NCBI GenBank assembly: GCA_963556255.1
Contig: OY744608.1
Location: forward strand, 27,581,028 to 27,645,027
Direction: 5' to 3'
Length of the DNA stretch: 64,000 bases
From: Allolobophora icterica
Taxonomy: Eukaryota; Annelida; Clitellata; Crassiclitellata; Lumbricidae
Under the pieces are notes generated by a model that worked only from the letters and a program-made list of their open reading frames with translations, was not told where the DNA came from and made no database searches. Positions 60,262 through 64,000 of the stretch are shown one piece after another. The stretch's first letter is position 1. The number at the start of each line of letters is the position of its first letter. The position numbers were made by a program, and so were the translations under genes.

Positions 60262-60644
60262 ACAGCCTGATAGAGGATCTTTGCACACGAATTTTGCAGG
60301 TTGTGTATGCCTGACTGGGATTGAACAGGCAGACCCAGAAGGGACCGGCGTCCTGGTTATGTAGGGGCGCCTATCACCACAGGTCTCTTACATGTAGTCA
60401 CACGAACCTAATGAACCCGTTGAACGCCAGTTCAGATGCAACGATAAAGATAACAGCGTCTCGAATTTTGTAGCGCGTTTCTGTATGAATTATGATTTCT
60501 TATCTTATATGCACTTGAAATGCAGTGCTTTAACAATGGCCCTATCCTCCATTCTTCTAGTTCTCTTCTGTCTCTTCTGTTTGTCCGTCTTGTTGTGTCT
60601 GTCTGTCTGTCTGTCTCTGCTTCTATTTTTCTGTCTGTATGTCT

Positions 60645-60908
60645 CAGAGCCGTCTTAAGGCATGGGTACGCTGGGCAGTCGCCAGGGGCCCCACGATTCT
60701 AGGGGTCCCAAGTTTGTGTTGATTAATCTTCGCTTTACGGTATGTTTCTTATGTCTAAGCATTCATTTAGTTACAAACTGAACGTTGAAAGTGCCAATAA
60801 ATCAACGGGTTTGATTTTATTGGCCGTTTAAATTTTATCTCCGCGGGTGGGCAGAGGCCCTAGTGCACGGCTTTGCCCCAGGCCTACAATGCTGTTAAGA
60901 CGGCACTG
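60645..60908. mobile_element. hAT-like MITE (264 bp) inside a CTGT microsatellite
   Basis: Ends CAGAGCCGTCTTAAGGCAT and (inverted) CAGTGCCGTCTTAACAGCAT with the exact 8-bp duplication GTATGTCT (60637-60644 and 60909-60916). CTGT repeats (about 60595-60636 and 60917-60970) lie on both sides, so it landed inside a microsatellite. Confidence 0.94.
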
Positions 60909-60970
60909 GTATGTCTGTCCGTCTGTCTGTCTGTCTGTCTCCCTATTTCTCTCTGTCTGTCTCTTTCTCT

Positions 60971-63005
60971 CTCCTATGTCGTTAAACGCAGTATATTACT
61001 AAAATTAAAACTCTGTTACCATGAAAATACCATAGGCTAAATTGTTACAAGAGTCACCAGGATACTTTCAAATTGGTATTAATCATAAAGAGCAGGTGTT
61101 TCAGATGAAGGGTCATTTAAAATAACCGGAAGATCGGAATGACGAACGACGCTGCACGGAATTTTCAGGGTGAAGAGAAAAATTGATCCAAAGGTTCACA
61201 AAAATTATAGTCATCATTTCGTAGTAGAAAGCGATTTGTCATTTACATGGCATGAGAAGTAATGACGTTCAATTGGCCAAAAAAGACATTTCAAAACTGG
61301 ACTCTTTAAAGCCTCGAGGATTAAACGAGTGTCAAGAAATTTTTAAGATCTGAGCACTGCATATTTTCCATCTCCTGAATCAGTTCTGTTCGAAGAGGAA
61401 CTATATATAAGCTCGTTGATATTGGGAATTTAAGCGCACTGGATTTCAAGTTCTGGCAGTAATGGCGGTTACGTTTATGGAAATAATTTGTTTCATTGCT
61501 ACGTAATCGTAATCGTAATCTCTAAACTTCGAAAGCGCCACTCGAAGGCCAAGCGCAGGGCACCAGCCTATTCACAAGCGCTTTGTCAAATCAGGTTTTT
61601 TCCAAAGAGTAGTCCTGAGGAAGTCCAAGTCCGGTTTCCGTGGTGGTGGGGGGGGGGCAGGTCGAGAGAGGAGGCAGAGCAGCTGTTAAGGTGGGTGTCG
61701 TTTCGGGCCAGCTTTAGTTTTAATCGTTATTAATACTACCATTTCTCTTTCATCTGACGATGTGAAGGATTCTGATATAAACCACGGCACACATTTGAGA
61801 GAAAGTAATCTCTGTCTGCGTATAGTTATAGCGGCAATATGGCTTAGGTTAAGTATTGGAACTTTGGTTTTACCCTCTGTAAATTCGAGACCATTAAACG
61901 TATCATTTATGGCGGTACATTAGTTGTCAGGATCTGCAGGGTAAAAGTTTAGGGGCGATTGCATGACCAGTGGAGCTCTCCTGTACCCGCAGAATGCACG
62001 CCCCTTTTCACCCCAGTCATATACACAGATGTTATATCTACGTAAGCCATTGTGTTGCGACTAGCAATCACTTAAACTGTGAAGTTTTGTACATAAATAT
62101 GTACAAAAGAAGACTGAATCCAACATTGGTACATAAAAGCGTTAAGCCTACATTGAACCAAAATAAATGAAAATATCCTCTTCAAGCGAAGTAGCTTGCT
62201 GGATATAGTTTCGACCCAGTAATGGGACCGAATTAGCCATTCAGGATCCTCAATGGCCATTCAAGATCCCCTATGGCCTGAACCAAACTGCTGAACTGTT
62301 ATGCAGCCAGTAGAAATGTCCTGATCTCTCGAATTAACGTTCTGTTTTTGCATACGTCAGTTTTCTTCTGTTTGCCTCGATATCTAGATAACATTGTAAC
62401 GTTAGAGAGATCCTGTATCACTGGCATCTTTAGTGTCCACATTTTATGAGGCAAACAGCAGGGCAGAAGAAAGAAATAGGATCAAACGTTAAACGTATCT
62501 AATACGTCTAGATAACTTAGACATTCATTATTTCATTATTATCTCTTCTTTCATGTTGACGCCTATTATTACATCCGGGAGAAGTGTTGTACGCATTCTA
62601 TGAATTGGTCGTGTAATTATGTCTTACTGGTTCGACTGTACAGGCCTATAATATGTCAACAATCAATTGTTAAAACTGAATGCGTGATGCGTAAACTGTT
62701 ATATTCCGTAATTCGAAATGTACGTTTGAAGCTTTACGGTTCCAAGCAGTTAAATTTAGACTCAGAAGCGTAGCCTACATTTTTTAAATAGTTAATTCTT
62801 TTCATTTAGAGAGAATAATAAAGTAAATGTCTTTTCCAGGAGTCATGCATCGTTTCTGTATGAACCGAATCTCTTTAGAAGTGCTGTTCACGTCATGAAA
62901 TCAGACGATCGCATTTGTACTCTACGAGTTTGTAGCGCGGAGTCATCCAGGACTGGTCCCACACTTTCACAGTACATGTGGTTGTCTGTCACAAGAAACA
63001 AGACT
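60971..63005. other. Gene-poor stretch
   Basis: No exon, RNA gene or complete element was recognised. TCTAAACTTCGAAAGCGCCA at about 61520 resembles a worn inverted LINE terminus. A poly-G run (GGTGGTGGGGGGGGGGC) lies at about 61641. Confidence 0.5.
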
Positions 63006-63007
63006 CA

Positions 63008-63300
63008 TTAATGATCTATCTAATGATTTCTATAGCGTCATTATCATATTGCCAAAAGCATCAATTCAAATGTAATCCTTGGAGAAACACTGTCGAAATC
63101 CAATAGGCTAGGTCAGGAAACCAAAAAACCAAGGTAAGACGGTTTATAAGCGAGTTTAAAGAGGTGAGTCTTAAGCTTGTGCATTTTTTGCTTAAGCCGT
63201 ATAGTCAAACGGATAGAGGGCGATAAACATGCTTATAACCAAAAACTAGGTCAGAAACTATAAGCCAAAGCCTTGGCGTTGCTTTGAAAAAGTAGAAAAA
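63008..63300 (-). mobile_element. LINE-like 3' repeat, copy 2
   Basis: ATTTCTATAGCGTCATTATC to AGGTCAGGAAACC matches 47325-47480. The following bases (GGTGAGTCTTAAGCTTGTGC) read on the minus strand like a LINE 'KTHLF' ending. Confidence 0.5.
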
Positions 63301-63510
63301 TTATTTTCTAGGTAGGAGAACAAGCAATATAGTTCCTAGTTCCAACGAAGCTGAAAAAACGACGAACTGCATCTTGGTATAGGTCGAATAAACACTACCC
63401 ACATTTTGACTTTAAAATCGCTCATATTAAGAACACTTCTGGCATGCCGAATTAAAGTGTTTATTTCTCTGTTTTAGCTTGATAAGAGTGAGCCATGCAT
63501 GACCTATTTG

Positions 63511-63787
63511 ATTGACACTTTGACAGTAACACAAAAAGGCATACAAGAATATATTTATATATACTTAGTCTTAGTATATACGCACATGCATTTATATATA
63601 TATATATTCTATGAATTGTAAAAGGTCATCTCATTTTTTTAAGGTGACACCAGCCCTAGTGACGTCGCTGCTCACCGGTAGCGTATACTCACCTCTAATT
63701 TTACCACTACAGCCCTGATTGACAGTAACACAAAAAGGCATACAAGAATATATTTATATATACTTAGTGTACTATATACGCACATGC

Positions 63788-63823
<36 letters not shown>

Positions 63824-63830
63824 TATTATA
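63511..63830. repeat. ~100-bp direct duplication flanking a hAT-like MITE end
   Basis: TTGACAGTAACACAAAAAGG to GCACATGCATTTATATATAT is present at 63518-63613 and again at 63718-63825. Between them lies the right end of the 59046-59254 MITE family (GCGTATACTCACCTCTAA to ACTACAGCCCTG, ending 63717). Confidence 0.85.
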
Positions 63831-64000
63831 TAGTTTGTATGTGGACTTTTATAAAGCTCATTTTGGAACTCCTCAAAAGCGCAATGAACATGACTGTGGT
63901 TAGTCTATGTATTTTTCTTTGCATTTGTTTATGTATATATGTATCTTTTTGCATTAATATATGTATATATTTATCTATATATGTGTGTATGTATGTATGT
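63790..64000. repeat. TATA/TATG-rich microsatellite region
   Basis: (TA)n at about 63792-63822, then TATGTATATATGTATC-type repeats to the window end. Confidence 0.8.

Overview
This is animal (metazoan) nuclear DNA, AT-rich, with ordinary GT-AG spliced genes. No gene is a long single ORF, so I rebuilt the genes by joining exons whose reading phases fit and whose translation follows known families. The gene set (LAMTOR2, CPSF6/7, SETD6, GATC, cystatins), the abundance of CR1/L2-like LINE fragments with TGAT-type tails, and the crowd of small hAT-type elements suggest a marine invertebrate. A deuterostome is possible, but the sequence alone does not fix the species.

Layout of the gene-rich left part (about 0.4-39.4 kb). 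LAMTOR2 (Ragulator, lysosomal mTORC1 signalling) is on the minus strand at 2.4-4.8 kb. It is divergent from a 13-exon CPSF6/CPSF7-like gene (pre-mRNA 3'-end processing factor CFIm) on the plus strand at 6.4-19.0 kb. That gene converges on an 11-exon SETD6 (protein-lysine methyltransferase) on the minus strand at 21.7-32.9 kb. SETD6 is in turn divergent from a 5-exon GATC (mitochondrial Glu-tRNA amidotransferase subunit) on the plus strand at 34.3-39.4 kb. All reconstructed coding sequences except the LAMTOR2 end close in phase on a stop codon: CPSF6/7 516 aa, SETD6 471 aa, GATC 150 aa. These are housekeeping genes with no shared pathway.

The right part (about 39.5-64 kb) is repeat-rich. Its only genes are two secreted cystatin-type protease inhibitor genes arranged head to head. 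A complete 3-exon, 123-aa gene with a canonical QVVSG loop lies on the plus strand at 52.0-53.6 kb. A partial gene on the minus strand at 44.4-47.0 kb has the loop changed to EIIDG, and I could not find its last exon.

The most striking non-genic signal is the number of short non-autonomous DNA transposons with 8-bp target-site duplications and CAxxGGCG- or CAG-type ends, i.e. hAT-like. I find ten with an exact 8- or 9-bp duplication, plus related copies, several nested inside LINEs, SINE-like tRNA fragments or other elements. Other notable structures are a 43-bp near-perfect hairpin in CPSF6 intron 1, a palindrome with a one-sided (CA)~101 expansion, a 1.1-kb inverted-repeat element, tail-to-tail LINE ends and a decayed YqaJ-type recombinase fragment. 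I see no CRISPR array, rRNA gene or intact autonomous transposase.
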